Source: Linyphia triangularis
Taxonomy: Eukaryota > Arthropoda > Arachnida > Araneae > Linyphiidae
Assembly: GCA_963978545.1 (NCBI GenBank)
Contig: OZ021731.1
Coordinates: forward strand, 22,233,093 to 22,297,092
Direction: 5' to 3'
Length of the DNA stretch: 64,000 nt
Position numbers and translations under genes: made by a program. The first letter of the stretch is position 1. Each line of letters begins with the position of its first letter. Positions 59,301 to 64,000 of the stretch are shown piece by piece. The notes under the pieces are model-generated. The model had not been told where the DNA came from. It worked only from the letters and a program-made list of their open reading frames with translations, and searched no databases.

Positions 59301-62300
59301 ATCAGGCCCCTGGTGAAGATACTTCCAACCACGAAGATAAGCAGCAACCCGACGACTCAGCCCCTCCCATAGTAGTACCTACCCACCTGCCCCGCATTCA
59401 GCAAGAGCTTTTCATGCGTGTTCAGAAGCATCAGAGGTTGAATGCTGTGAATGTAGGCGATAGTCCTAATGGCAATGATGGTGAAGAAGTTCAGGTTAAA
59501 AAGGAGGTGGATAGTGATATGGAAGAGAAGTCTGTGACAGGGACGAAGGATGGGGAGTGGTATACTAGTGAGGAGGAGGAAGATGAGGATGATCCGCCAT
59601 TGACTGATGTGCTGAAGAAGATTCAGCAAGATGTAAGTAGAGATTGAAATCGTGACTCTGTTGAGAGTATTACTTTCTTATGCGTTGTTTCCTCTGTGAC
59701 GTTATCGTGAAAAAAATTTCTGGTTGAAAGTACAGGGGTTGCATTCTCTCTGAAATTCCTAATAATCTTTAAATTTCTGTTTATCCCTATAATTGTATTT
59801 AATTTTTTCGATAGTTCGTAAAAAAAATTATGAAAATTCCCCAAATTTTCTCCAAAAGCAGCGAAAACCCCAAGATGTTCCATCAGAAGAGAAATCTTTC
59901 TTAAGATTTTAATTATTAAATTTTTTAAAATTTGGCAGTTTTTTGCTGGTATTGAAACATGTTTTGAAAAGAATGTTTTAGGAGCCTATATCATCCTTAA
60001 AAGAAATATACCTAACATTTTTATAAACACCTCTAAAATTTAAGAATTATCCCTAAAATATTTCTAAATTTCTTTTAATCATCCCTTAAATTCCTACCTA
60101 TTTTTATTAGAAAACTCACTGCGCTCCTTTAAAGTATGAAACCATAAATTTTACCTTAATAACAGACAAGGTACATTTATACTTTTTTACCAAAATTTCA
60201 GTACTTTGACTGTTGGTTAAAAATAATTAGAAAACTGGGTTTAATTAGATTCATCTGTTTGTCAATATAGTATAATTGCATAAAGTTGTTTGACTTTGAA
60301 GTTTTTTTAAAAATTTGATGTTTTTTGCTGGTTTTCTCCACTCTAGGGTGAAGTTTAGCCTATTTTGTTTAGAAGCCTGTATTAAGTAACCCAATCAAAT
60401 GCATGGCAATCACATTTTTAAAAACTCAAAATATACATGAAAAGAGTATTTGGTTACTTAATAGTTAAGGTGCTGTTTTTCCATTTGAAATCCAGAGGTG
60501 TTTGATTCGTGACAGTTTTTCTGTTTTTTTTCAATGTTTAGCCCACTCAGCCTCATATCATTTAGTAGGTAGAAATATTGGAAGTACTGAGTAGGCATTG
60601 ATGCAGAAAGACTTCTTGAGTGTGTTCATTCTCTTATTCTCCCCTGTGATTGTCAATAGGTATTAAGGGATAATGAATACAAGGTTTTCTGAAAAGAGTT
60701 GCAAAATTTGATTTTTGTCATGGTTGGTGTTTCTTCCAGGCATTTTATGTTTGGTTTTGTAGAAATATCAGCCAATGATGTTAAAATTTGCCACTTTAAT
60801 ATTTTTTTCTATCACAACTGTTATAAACATTTCTTGTCACTAAACTACTGTACTTGAAGGAAGATATTTAAATTTTCCATAACTCTCTCTTTTTAGCCTA
60901 TACCCAAACCCCAGCCTCCAGAAATGAAGCCGAAAGTAGACTTACTGGCAATCTTCAACACAATCCAACAAAAAACAAAAGAAAAGAACAAGGGACTGAC
61001 CGAGGTACAACAGAAGCACAGCTCCTTCTGGCAAAATATCTTGGGTGGTGTTTCCGCTTCCAAGGCAGCAGCTGCAGCAACTACTGCACCAGTTTCCAAC
61101 CCTATCACCGCAGAGCAACCCAAGAGGCGCACTCTATTGCCTGACCCCATTATAAAAACAGAACTTCCTGCTTCCCCAGCTGAACCACCAACCATCAAAG
61201 ACCCTCGGCTCAAGAACCGTGACCCACGTAAGTTGGCCAGAGAAGCTAAACCTACAGTCGATATTCCAAAGCCTACTTGCATCGACAGTTCTCCATCCAT
61301 CCAAGAAGTGGGTTCTCTCTCAGTTAAACCTGCTGCAAATGAGCAGGGAAAAGAGAGCATACCTTACCGATTAAGGGGAATTGTTGCAAAGCCTCCCAAC
61401 TACACTCCATACCTACACGCTAGTCAGTCCAACCCAAGTCTGCTTAAAGATCCACGTCTTCGTAAGCATCTCAAGAGCGGTGATCCCGTTAATGGGAATG
61501 AAAAGGGCAATGAGGTCGTTAAGCTTCCTGTGCCGCCTAAGGATGCTCCACCCATTCCAGAGTTGCTTTTAAAGTACGAAAAGCCAGTGGCAGCCATCAA
61601 CATATTTGAGAGCAGTTCTTCCAACAAACCTGATACTAAACCTTCCATTCCTGTTACCATCCCAGTATCGTACGATCCCGTGGATTCCAAGAGCCGCACA
61701 CCAGTTCCGGTTGCTTACGACCCTCCAGATTTGAAAAGTCAAGTTTCAGTCTCATATGACCCAGTAGATTCCAAAAGAACCATACCAACCCTAGTTTCAT
61801 ATGATCCAATAGATTCTATGAGCAGAGCACCTGTTCCAGTTTCTTATGATCCTGCAGATTCCAAAAGAAGTGTACTAACCCCAGTTTCCTATGATCCTGT
61901 GGATTCCAAAAGAAGTGGTGCACCAGTCCCAGTTTCTTACTGCCCTGTAGATTCCAAAAGAATTTTACCAGCTCCAGTATCATACGATCTCATGGAATCC
62001 AAAAGCTGTATGCCAGTTCCAGGTTCGTACAACCCTGAGGATTCTAAAAGCCGTACAAACACTCAAGTCGCCAGTGATCCTGTGGGTTCAAAAAGCAGCA
62101 CATCTCTTCCTATGCCAGCTACGAAAAGCCATGTTCCTATTCCAGTTGCAGTCACACGTGGACCTGTGAGTTTAAAAAGTCGTGCTCCCCTTTCAGCCTC
62201 CAGAAAAGATCCCCGCTCCAAAAGACGCGATTCTATCGCAAGTAACTCTGGTTCTGATACTCCGCCCCATCTGACCATAGTGGATAGCATTACTTCTCCA

Positions 62301-63590
62301 GATCGACAAGACTCTAAATCTGCTCCAATCCTAATGAATGAACTCATGGAAACAGACGAGAAAAAGCAACTATCACCTGTAATAGAGAAAAAAGCATCTT
62401 CACCCCTTTCCTTTGATAAAAACTTACGGACAGATATTAAGAAAGAAGTTGAATCGACAACAAGTAGCAAGAAAAACATACCAGACATTAAGAAAGAAGT
62501 TGAATCAGTGACAAGTAGCAAGAAAAATCTACCAGACATTAAGAAAGAAGTTGAATCAGTGACAAGTAGCAAGAAAAATCTACCAGACATTAAGAAAGAA
62601 GTTGAATCAGTGACAAGTAGTAAAAAAAACCTGCCAGACATTAAGAAAGAAGTTGAATCAGTGACTAAGAAAGAAGTTGAATTAGTGACAAGTATCAAGA
62701 AAAACCCACCAGGCATTAAGAAAGAGGTTGAATCAGTGACAAGTAGCAAGAAAAACATAACAGACATTAAAAAAGACAATGAAGATTCTGACTCGGACAG
62801 CAATATGGATGTGCCACTTATACTTCTCAGTGGCAAGTCCTCTCATAAAAAATCTCCATCTCCCCCTATCGTGGAAGAGTTCATGACAGTCATCAAAAAG
62901 GAAGTTCCTCAAGATGTCACTGGCGACTCCAAGCCAGTGGTTCCACCCCTCATCATCAAAAAGGTGAAGCCAAGCCCGACTCCAGCAAGTCACTTACCGA
63001 GAGCAATTGCAGACCCTCGCATGGCGAAACTTCACAATCCGCGGAGACCGCGAGCAGCCGCTTCCGATTTGACTCCCCCAAAGCGCGTTTCGGAACGCCG
63101 GAAACAACCGCCAACCGAAACAATTAAAACAGCAAATAAAGATCCTGAAGAGAATTCAAGCCCCACCAAGTCGGAGGTGACTAAATCTTCGAAAGCATCC
63201 AAAGATGCAAAAGCCGAGGAGAAACCTAAGGCGGTAAAAAGCATCCCCAAGAAGCGAAGACTCTCCGACAAAAGTGATGAGAAAAAGAAAACTGTGCATC
63301 GGAATAGAAAAAGTAGTATGGATTATGCCTCGCCACTTAATTCTTGTGATGCTACAGACAACACTAAAAGTTCGAGTTACAACAGGTATAATCAGCGTCC
63401 GAAACGTGGGGTGAATGCCGCCCCGACAGGGAAGGTTTCACAGGTTGAGGTTCCCTCACCTAGTGACTCAAATTCAATTCCAGAGTTTGCTCTCAGTGAC
63501 AGTTCCAATCTTGAATGTGATAACAGCAGTGATGTAAATCTGAAAGATAGGTTTAAGACGATTGATCCGACGGCTTCACCATTCTGTTGA
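27916..63590 (+). CDS. ZC3H4: CCCH zinc-finger protein ZC3H4/ZC3H6 type (11 coding exons, 1533 aa)
   Basis: Nuclear CCCH protein. Vertebrate ZC3H4 works with WDR82 to stop unproductive RNA polymerase II transcription; the fly relative is suppressor of sable. Eleven exons join in frame (4602 nt). Seen: acidic N-terminus; basic K/S/R region about 163-205; CCCH finger 1 C206-C214-C220-H224; finger 2 C235-C243-C249-H253; finger 3 C258-C267-C273-H277; RD/RE-rich region 291-345; HPSFEI; PRIQQELFMRVQ and EWYTSEEEEDED near 600-630; DPR-motif-rich C-terminal half; and a last exon of 2694 nt ending LKDRFKTIDPTASPFC, the hallmark C-terminus of the family. Vertebrates have several paralogs and I cannot choose between ZC3H4 and ZC3H6. 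The first exon is provisional. Confidence 0.93.
28023..29177 (+). other. ZC3H4 intron 1, first part
   Basis: AT-rich. Holds a poly-C run (about 29010-29023) and no supported gene or repeat. Confidence 0.5.
29178..29250 (+). mobile_element. tRNA-derived SINE head, divergent fragment
   Basis: GATGGCTGTGAAGTTATGG then GGGTTCGAATCCTAATT: A-box-like and B-box sequences as in the type-2 SINEs. The rest of the element is not recognisable. Another B-box-like GTGGGTTCGAATTCCG lies at about 41568. Confidence 0.5.
29959..30204 (+). other. Unrecognised 81-codon open frame
   Basis: Met-initiated frame with mixed composition (FVLRDQYFLFLKSNDGEYIT and so on) and better third-position variety than its surroundings. 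No family recognised, and no splice evidence to join it to ZC3H4. It could be a transposon remnant or a chance frame. Confidence 0.25.
30828..31212. mobile_element. Short transposon-like repeat, family X copy 2
   Basis: Inverted relative to 6829-7188: begins CAGAACCGGGTAAACCTGG..AATCAGGGAAATGTC and ends CCTGAATTTTATGGCCAACC. The interior is full of 'atcagggaa' phrases. Confidence 0.5.
31213..32510 (+). other. ZC3H4 intron 1, no recognisable content
   Basis: AT-rich, no open frame or repeat that I can support. Confidence 0.45.
32515..32745. repeat. Dispersed repeat family R, copy 2
   Basis: Shares 'gatagaatgcattatcctcga', 'gagtttcagcctgattggat' and 'gttaggcctccacagag' with 21590-22085 and 51150-51385. 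Confidence 0.65.
33050..33296. repeat. Near-perfect long hairpin: 109-bp arms, 29-bp spacer
   Basis: The left arm (33050-33158) and right arm (33188-33296) are reverse complements with only about two mismatches. Each contains ATTTTGGCGGAGTGAAGACA or its complement. Within the sense strand of ZC3H4 intron 1 it would fold into a long double-stranded RNA. A foldback transposon is the simplest origin. Confidence 0.93.
34138..35044. mobile_element. piggyBac-type MITE with ~115-bp TIRs, interrupted by another element
   Basis: TTAA at 34134-34137 and 35045-35048 flanks CCCTTTATTTACTGAC and GTCAGTGAGTGAATAAAGGG. The arms stay complementary for about 115 bp ('gagacccattgggactttgaaa'), to about 34250 and from about 34931. 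The core is occupied by the THAP-family copy 34399-34930. Confidence 0.82.
34399..34930. mobile_element. THAP-family non-autonomous element, copy B (nested)
   Basis: Ends CAATGGACTATTCCCG and CGGAAATTGTCCATTG. It shares 'ttggcgagaaaacga', 'cagcggaaaccagatttgcaag' and the right-end 130 bp with copies at 40189-40737 and 56950-57883, and the end sequences with the THAP element at 4085. Confidence 0.82.
35086..35267 (+). mobile_element. tRNA-derived SINE, type 1 (copy 2)
   Basis: TGCCGACCAAACGGTATAGTG, A-box-like TAGTGGTTAGCG, B-box GGTTCGAGTCC, then the type-1 body to a short AACC tail. Flanked by TCTGAATAA at 35077-35085 and 35268-35276. Confidence 0.88.
35506..35687 (-). mobile_element. tRNA-derived SINE, type 1 (copy 3)
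   Basis: Same family in reverse orientation. A perfect 13-bp target duplication, TTGAATCTCAAGG, lies at 35493-35505 and 35688-35700. Confidence 0.93.
35710..37850 (+). other. ZC3H4 intron 1, middle part
   Basis: AT-rich; G-rich patch with tRNA-like 'gtcgcaaagcggtaaaagttggtg' near 36.0 kb, otherwise nothing recognised. Confidence 0.45.
37855..38060. repeat. Dispersed repeat family Y, copy 1
   Basis: 'cttctgacgaatagtttatttacaatt' and, 150 bp on, 'tatctctcaacaataaaatac' are matched in order by 46850-47100. Class unknown. Confidence 0.5.
38161..38239. mobile_element. Possible tiny pogo/Tigger-like MITE or end fragment
   Basis: Ends TACGGTGAAC and GGTTTGACTGTA are imperfect inverted repeats with TA at both borders. 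'cgcgttaacggggtttgac' is typical of Tigger/pogo-like termini. Confidence 0.4.
38240..40188 (+). other. ZC3H4 intron 1, middle part 2
   Basis: AT-rich, with poly-A (38330-38357) and poly-G (about 40065-40077) tracts. No gene or repeat supported. Confidence 0.45.
40189..40737. mobile_element. THAP-family non-autonomous element, copy C
   Basis: Ends CAATGGATAATTTCCG and GCGGGAATTACCCATTA. Uninterrupted: it shows the empty site (ATTCTAAATGTTTCGAAAC) for the insertion seen in copy E. Contains a 71-codon frame starting MRQRKPVLQVSRKSRQPVR. Confidence 0.82.
41120..41296 (-). mobile_element. tRNA-derived SINE, type 2
   Basis: Reverse complement: GATGGCTGCGGGGTTAGCGC (A box), then the AGACATGGATGTTCGTTGTG body and a GTTGAGTGTAAAAACCAAC end. 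The B-box region is altered by a small insertion. Confidence 0.75.
41651..41836 (+). mobile_element. tRNA-derived SINE, type 2
   Basis: GATGGCTGTGTGGTTAGCGC (A box), GGGTTCGAATCCTGG (B box), AGGCATGGATGTTCGTTGTG, ending AACCAACCAGCCAAC. Confidence 0.82.
42043..42229 (+). mobile_element. tRNA-derived SINE, type 1 (copy 4)
   Basis: Type-1 head and body ending in a clear (AACC)4 tail. Flanked by TTCGCACC at 42035-42042 and 42230-42237. Confidence 0.9.
42403..42545 (+). mobile_element. tRNA-derived SINE, type 2, 3'-degraded
   Basis: GGCTGCGTGGTTAGCGCTG, GGGTTCAAATCCTGG, then ACATGAATGTTCGTTGTGG; the 3' half has diverged. Confidence 0.7.
42546..44616 (+). other. ZC3H4 intron 1, late part
   Basis: AT-rich with open frames of 96 and 107 codons (43391-43681, 43744-44067). 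Both are hydrophobic by composition (Phe/Leu/Ile) and unrelated to families I know; I treat them as chance. Confidence 0.4.
44623..45193. mobile_element. 571-bp TIR element with 6-bp target duplication
   Basis: Ends CCAGGGCCTGATTTTG and AGTTGGGTCCTGG, with flanks GTCTTC at 44617-44622 and 45194-45199. Subterminal 'cagggccctctg' and 'gtgccctgggcccctg' are also partly complementary. Non-coding; superfamily uncertain. Confidence 0.7.
45820..45965. other. GC-richer patch with internal A tract
   Basis: GCAAGATGGCGCCAGGAGCG followed by mixed sequence to an A11 run. It stands out from AT-rich flanks and could be a retroposed 5' end or repeat fragment. Not identified. Confidence 0.25.
46850..47100. 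repeat. Dispersed repeat family Y, copy 2
   Basis: 'cttctgatgaatagtttatttgcaatt' and 'tgtatctctcagcaatgtaatgcc' match 37855-38060 in the same order. Confidence 0.5.
47139..47325 (+). mobile_element. tRNA-derived SINE, type 2
   Basis: GATGGCTGTAGGGTTAGCAC, GCGTTCAAATCCCGG, AGGCATGGATGTTCGTTGTG, ending in AACCAACCAC. Flanks TCTAAGCAAAAT (47127-47138) and TCTAAGCAGAAT (47326-47337) form a near-perfect target duplication. It lies only 0.2 kb before ZC3H4 exon 2. Confidence 0.87.
47538..47638 (+). CDS. ZC3H4: ZC3H4 coding exon 2
   Basis: Acceptor TTTCTGCAG, donor GTAAGA, 101 nt, phase 2 to 1. Encodes DENHSSQSTDEDADLEDGE then ILESEAEEE: the acidic ELEDGE-type motif of the family N-terminus. Confidence 0.88.
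47940..48344. mobile_element. THAP-family internally deleted derivative, copy D (405 bp)
   Basis: The first ~120 bp match the left end of the 4085-5512 element. From 'gacgagaagacaagtat' onward it matches that element's last ~290 bp. The middle, with the THAP frame, is missing. Ends CACAATTCCCGC and GCGAGAATTGTCC. It sits in ZC3H4 intron 2. Confidence 0.85.
48934..49058 (+). CDS. ZC3H4: ZC3H4 coding exon 3
   Basis: Acceptor TTATTCTAG, donor GTAAGT, 125 nt, phase 1 to 0. Residues 61-102: a predicted helix (SLKEALDKSCLQSIELLVNK) and a short SPRKM end. I see no equivalent in vertebrate ZC3H4 from memory; the frame and splice sites support it. Confidence 0.8.
49059..50830 (+). other. ZC3H4: ZC3H4 intron 3
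   Basis: GT-AG intron, AT-rich. The open frame at 49292-49684 (130 codons) has no family resemblance and is dominated by Leu/Phe/Ile; not called. Confidence 0.6.
50831..51012 (+). CDS. ZC3H4: ZC3H4 coding exon 4
   Basis: Acceptor TTAATTTCAG, donor GTAAGA, 182 nt, phase 0 to 2. Residues 103-163: His/Asp-rich (DHDHTEHSSDHEK), then FGDKPIDYRMELAAYRGTP and PSSPERSRR. Confidence 0.87.
51150..51385. repeat. Dispersed repeat family R, copy 3 (inverted)
   Basis: In reverse complement carries 'gatagaatgcattgtcattga', 'aagtttcagttcggatgga' and 'ttctgcagattttctcgcc', as in the copies at 21.6-22.1 and 32.5 kb. Confidence 0.65.
51646..52441. mobile_element. 796-bp CAGRGTTT-ended element with TATAAA flanks
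   Basis: Ends CAGGGTTTATGCG and GTCAGAAACTCTG, flanks TATAAA on both sides (51640-51645, 52442-52447). 'aagtcatggaa' phrases recur near both ends. Similar in design to the CAGGGTTCCCA elements at 9600 and 56998. Non-coding, in ZC3H4 intron 4. Confidence 0.7.
52922..53081 (+). CDS. ZC3H4: ZC3H4 coding exon 5 (basic region, start of CCCH 1)
   Basis: Acceptor TTTTAAAG, donor GTAATA, 160 nt, phase 2 to 0. Lysine-rich stretch (KKKRSSKKPKKSKK) then KICRFFKEGKCAK, the first two Cys of finger 1. The acceptor has a poor pyrimidine tract, but frame and homology require it. Confidence 0.9.
53082..53824 (+). other. ZC3H4: ZC3H4 intron 5 (inside CCCH finger 1)
   Basis: GT-AG, 743 nt, splits finger 1 between its second and third cysteines. 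AT-rich; nothing else seen. Confidence 0.85.
53825..53936 (+). CDS. ZC3H4: ZC3H4 coding exon 6 (CCCH 1 end, CCCH 2)
   Basis: Acceptor ATTTTTTAG, 112 nt, phase 0 to 1. GSSCYFSH completes finger 1; ELCKFYLNGHCNKGKDCLYM plus H is finger 2. It ends CATG, directly before the AT-AC intron. Confidence 0.95.
53937..55575 (+). other. ZC3H4: U12-type AT-AC intron of ZC3H4 (1639 nt)
   Basis: The 5' splice site is ATATCCTTTT, a full match to the minor-spliceosome consensus. Near the end is TTCTTTAAC (55558-55566), a good U12 branch site, with its branch A at 55565 lying 10 nt from the terminal AC (55574-55575). Removing it yields CAT-G|GT-GAA-TTT-CCT-TGT, restoring H-G-E-F-P-C, which matches the H-G-D-F-P-C junction of vertebrate ZC3H4. 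No GT-AG alternative keeps fingers 2 and 3 together. Confidence 0.9.
55041..55490. repeat. 225-bp tandem duplication inside the U12 intron
   Basis: GATTGTGTGAGAGTTCTCAC begins two units, at 55041 and 55266, that appear identical over 225 bp. A fragment of a third unit ('agtgttgctaaaactgttcttc') follows after 55500. The minus strand is open through both units only because 225 is a multiple of three. Confidence 0.9.
55576..55685 (+). CDS. ZC3H4: ZC3H4 coding exon 7 (CCCH 3)
   Basis: Starts after the AC of the U12 intron, donor GTAAGT, 110 nt, phase 1 to 0. GEFPCKFYHTGSECYAKNDC then RFSH: finger 3 (C-x8-C-x5-C-x3-H). IPLTEEMKKVLAD follows, equivalent to the conserved DPLTEETRELL segment. Confidence 0.95.
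56564..56889 (+). CDS. ZC3H4: ZC3H4 coding exon 8
   Basis: Acceptor TTCTTCCAG, donor GTAAGT, 326 nt, phase 0 to 2. Residues 291-399: a mixed-charge run (HDREHNDRDREHSNRDREH), a Pro patch, a helix ETRRWQEEMKMLQEQ, then HPSFEI, matching the family's IPSLFEI motif. Clearly more GC-rich than its flanks. Confidence 0.92.
56950..57883. mobile_element. THAP-family non-autonomous element, copy E, carrying a nested insertion
   Basis: Ends CAATGGACAATTCCCAC and GGGAATTGTCCATTG. Apart from the insert at 56998-57410 it is collinear with copies B and C. Contains a 93-codon frame (57494-57775) whose MRQRKPDLQVSRRSRQPVR part matches the frame in copy C. It lies in ZC3H4 intron 8. Confidence 0.87.
56998..57410. 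mobile_element. 413-bp CAGGGTTCCCAC element nested in copy E
   Basis: Perfect 12-bp TIRs CAGGGTTCCCAC and GTGGGAACCCTG. TAAAT is duplicated on both sides (56993-56997, 57411-57415). Copy C, without the insert, has a single TAAAT at the same place. Inside, 'aaagtccttgaaaatg' and 'aggtccttaaaa' phrases repeat many times. Confidence 0.92.
58501..58763 (+). CDS. ZC3H4: ZC3H4 coding exon 9
   Basis: Acceptor TTCTTTTCAG, donor GTGAGT, 263 nt, phase 2 to 1. Residues 399-487, KPNFYQDTLLNTPSPKKRPP (compare the family's NFYENFY), then an acidic part VYIYDEDDFVEID. Confidence 0.91.
58764..59183 (+). other. ZC3H4: ZC3H4 intron 9
   Basis: 420-nt GT-AG intron with a T tract (59082-59098). Nothing else recognised. 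Confidence 0.85.
59184..59632 (+). CDS. ZC3H4: ZC3H4 coding exon 10
   Basis: Acceptor ATCTTTTCAG, donor GTAAGT, 449 nt, phase 1 to 0. Residues 487-636: Asp/Ser/Pro-rich, then LPRIQQELFMRVQKHQ (family L-x-x-A-Q-R-A-L-Y-L-R-I-Q), VKKEVDSDMEE (a SUMO-consensus lysine followed by acidic residues) and GEWYTSEEEEDEDDPPLTDV, matching the family's NWYSSDEDEG..SVTSIL. Confidence 0.94.
59930..60150. repeat. Dispersed repeat, copy 2 (partner at 3110-3325)
   Basis: Inverted relative to the SPT5 intron copy; AAATTCCTACCTATTTTTAT then GAAAACTCACTGCGCTCC are the clearest shared phrases. It lies in ZC3H4 intron 10. Confidence 0.55.
60897..63590 (+). CDS. ZC3H4: ZC3H4 coding exon 11 (last, 2694 nt)
   Basis: Acceptor CTCTTTTTAG, open to TGA at 63588-63590; residues 637-1533. 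Opens PIPKPQPPEMKPKVDLLAIF. DPR motifs recur (IKDPRLKNRDPRKLAR, LKDPRLRKHL, RKDPRSKRRDS, ADPRMAKL), as in vertebrate ZC3H4. Two repeat arrays follow: about ten YDPVDSK-type units and six IKKEVES-type units. It ends SSYNRYNQRPK, then LKDRFKTIDPTASPFC. Codon use and base composition differ from the AT-rich flanks, as expected of coding DNA. Confidence 0.96.
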   Translation, partial: PIPKPQPPEMKPKVDLLAIFNTIQQKTKEKNKGLTEVQQKHSSFWQNILGGVSASKAAAAATTAPVSNPITAEQPKRRTLLPDPIIKTELPASPAEPPTIKDPRLKNRDPRKLAREAKPTVDIPKPTCIDSSPSIQEVGSLSVKPAANEQGKESIPYRLRGIVAKPPNYTPYLHASQSNPSLLKDPRLRKHLKSGDPVNGNEKGNEVVKLPVPPKDAPPIPELLLKYEKPVAAINIFESSSSNKPDTKPSIPVTIPVSYDPVDSKSRTPVPVAYDPPDLKSQVSVSYDPVDSKRTIPTLVSYDPIDSMSRAPVPVSYDPADSKRSVLTPVSYDPVDSKRSGAPVPVSYCPVDSKRILPAPVSYDLMESKSCMPVPGSYNPEDSKSRTNTQVASDPVGSKSSTSLPMPATKSHVPIPVAVTRGPVSLKSRAPLSASRKDPRSKRRDSIASNSGSDTPPHLTIVDSITSPDRQDSKSAPILMNELMETDEKKQLSPVIEKKASSPLSFDKNLRTDIKKEVESTTSSKKNIPDIKKEVESVTSSKKNLPDIKKEVESVTSSKKNLPDIKKEVESVTSSKKNLPDIKKEVESVTKKEVELVTSIKKNPPGIKKEVESVTSSKKNITDIKKDNEDSDSDSNMDVPLILLSGKSSHKKSPSPPIVEEFMTVIKKEVPQDVTGDSKPVVPPLIIKKVKPSPTPASHLPRAIADPRMAKLHNPRRPRAAASDLTPPKRVSERRKQPPTETIKTANKDPEENSSPTKSEVTKSSKASKDAKAEEKPKAVKSIPKKRRLSDKSDEKKKTVHRNRKSSMDYASPLNSCDATDNTKSSSYNRYNQRPKRGVNAAPTGKVSQVEVPSPSDSNSIPEFALSDSSNLECDNSSDVNLKDRFKTIDPTASPFC
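61660..62097 (+). repeat. Coding repeat array VSYDPVDSK, about ten units of 48-57 nt
   Basis: Units of 16-19 residues, VPVSYDPVDSKSR-like, diverge progressively (SYCPVDSK, SYDLMESK, SYNPEDSK, ASDPVGSK). All lengths keep frame. The repeated Tyr-Asp-Pro and Ser-Lys pairs look like low-affinity binding or modification sites, but function is unknown. Confidence 0.88.
62433..62767 (+). repeat. Coding repeat array DIKKEVESVTSSKKNLP, 51-nt units
   Basis: Six units of 17 residues, three almost identical at DNA level; one carries an extra partial unit (TKKEVELVTS). Each full unit has IKKE, the ψKxE SUMOylation consensus. The near-identity of neighbours implies recent tandem expansion. Confidence 0.92.
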
Positions 63591-64000
63591 TTATATAGAG
63601 GTGGAAATATACGAAATTATATTATTATTGAAGTGTACATATGGGTCATTTGTTGAGATGAGGAGAGCTAATTTTTATACTGTTGTTCATACTTTTTATG
63701 TGTGTTGGTTTACTTGAGAAGGTTGTCAGCACAGTTTTGTGATATTTAACTTTTCTTGGAAAGAAAAGTATGCTGTAAAGGTCACAAATGTTTACTTTTT
63801 TGTTTTTTAAAGCAGAATGTAAGCAAATTATGCTTGAATAATCTCCCTCTCCCCAATCTTGTCTGTCATGTCTTTCCATATTAATTTACTTTCATGTATA
63901 CACCATTTAAGGTATAGATGGAATGTGTTTTTCTACATGAAAATGAATTTTAATATTTGCTACAAAACATTACAAATCATGATGAATTTATATAAAAAGC
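63591..64000 (+). other. ZC3H4: ZC3H4 3' untranslated region, incomplete
   Basis: AT-rich sequence after the stop codon. I find no AATAAA or ATTAAA before the window ends, so the polyadenylation site probably lies further right. Confidence 0.6.

Noticed and set aside
60893..61360. 155-codon minus-strand open frame
   Set aside because: Antisense shadow of the start of ZC3H4 exon 11, with no independent similarity.
62063..62836. 257-codon minus-strand open frame
   Set aside because: It is antisense to the ZC3H4 last exon; its Ser/Phe/Leu repeats are the reverse reading of the IKKE array, so it is a shadow.
1..64000. CRISPR array, operon, phage or bacterial features
   Set aside because: Split genes with GT-AG and AT-AC introns, SINEs and eukaryotic promoter motifs show nuclear animal DNA; the repeats are not regularly spaced with unique spacers.

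Overview
The window is animal nuclear DNA: AT-rich, with small exons, large introns and many short non-autonomous transposons and tRNA-derived SINEs. Protein similarity, AT-richness and a minor-spliceosome intron suit an arthropod, perhaps a chelicerate such as a spider. The lineage is an inference, not something the sequence states.

Two protein genes diverge head to head from about 27.5-27.9 kb. On the minus strand, from 27.5 kb leftward and off the left edge, is the gene for transcription elongation factor SPT5 (SUPT5H). I could join 16 coding exons in frame (21277 down to 784; 1896 nt = 632 codons), covering the acidic N-terminus, the NGN domain, KOW1-3 and the start of KOW4. A likely 5'UTR exon lies at 27.5 kb. 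The rest (KOW4-5, the C-terminal repeats, KOW6-7) lies beyond position 1. On the plus strand, from 27.9 to 63.6 kb, is a ZC3H4/ZC3H6-type CCCH zinc-finger gene (Drosophila su(sable) family). It has 11 coding exons joined in frame (4602 nt, 1533 residues plus stop), three CCCH fingers, many DPR motifs and the conserved C-terminal DPTASPFC motif. Its first exon and donor are the least certain part. SPT5 controls pausing and elongation, while vertebrate ZC3H4 restrains unproductive transcription. A shared promoter would therefore co-regulate two proteins that act on the same polymerase.

Layout: 0-27.5 kb is SPT5 exons and introns with transposon insertions (THAP-domain transposon, 316-bp hAT MITE, 3.6-kb CAGGG-ended element, piggyBac-like MITE, Tc1 transposase fossil, SINEs, a 0.73-kb direct duplication). 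27.5-27.9 kb is the bidirectional promoter. 28-47.5 kb is ZC3H4 intron 1, almost wholly repeats, including a near-perfect 109-bp-arm hairpin, nested transposons and a SINE cluster. 47.5-63.6 kb holds the remaining ZC3H4 exons.

Most notable: a textbook AT-AC (U12-type) intron between CCCH fingers 2 and 3; a TISU-like 13-codon upstream ORF that splicing places one nucleotide before the SPT5 start codon; an array of ψKxE (SUMO-consensus) repeats in the last ZC3H4 exon; and nested transposons whose empty sites can be read from sibling copies inside this window.
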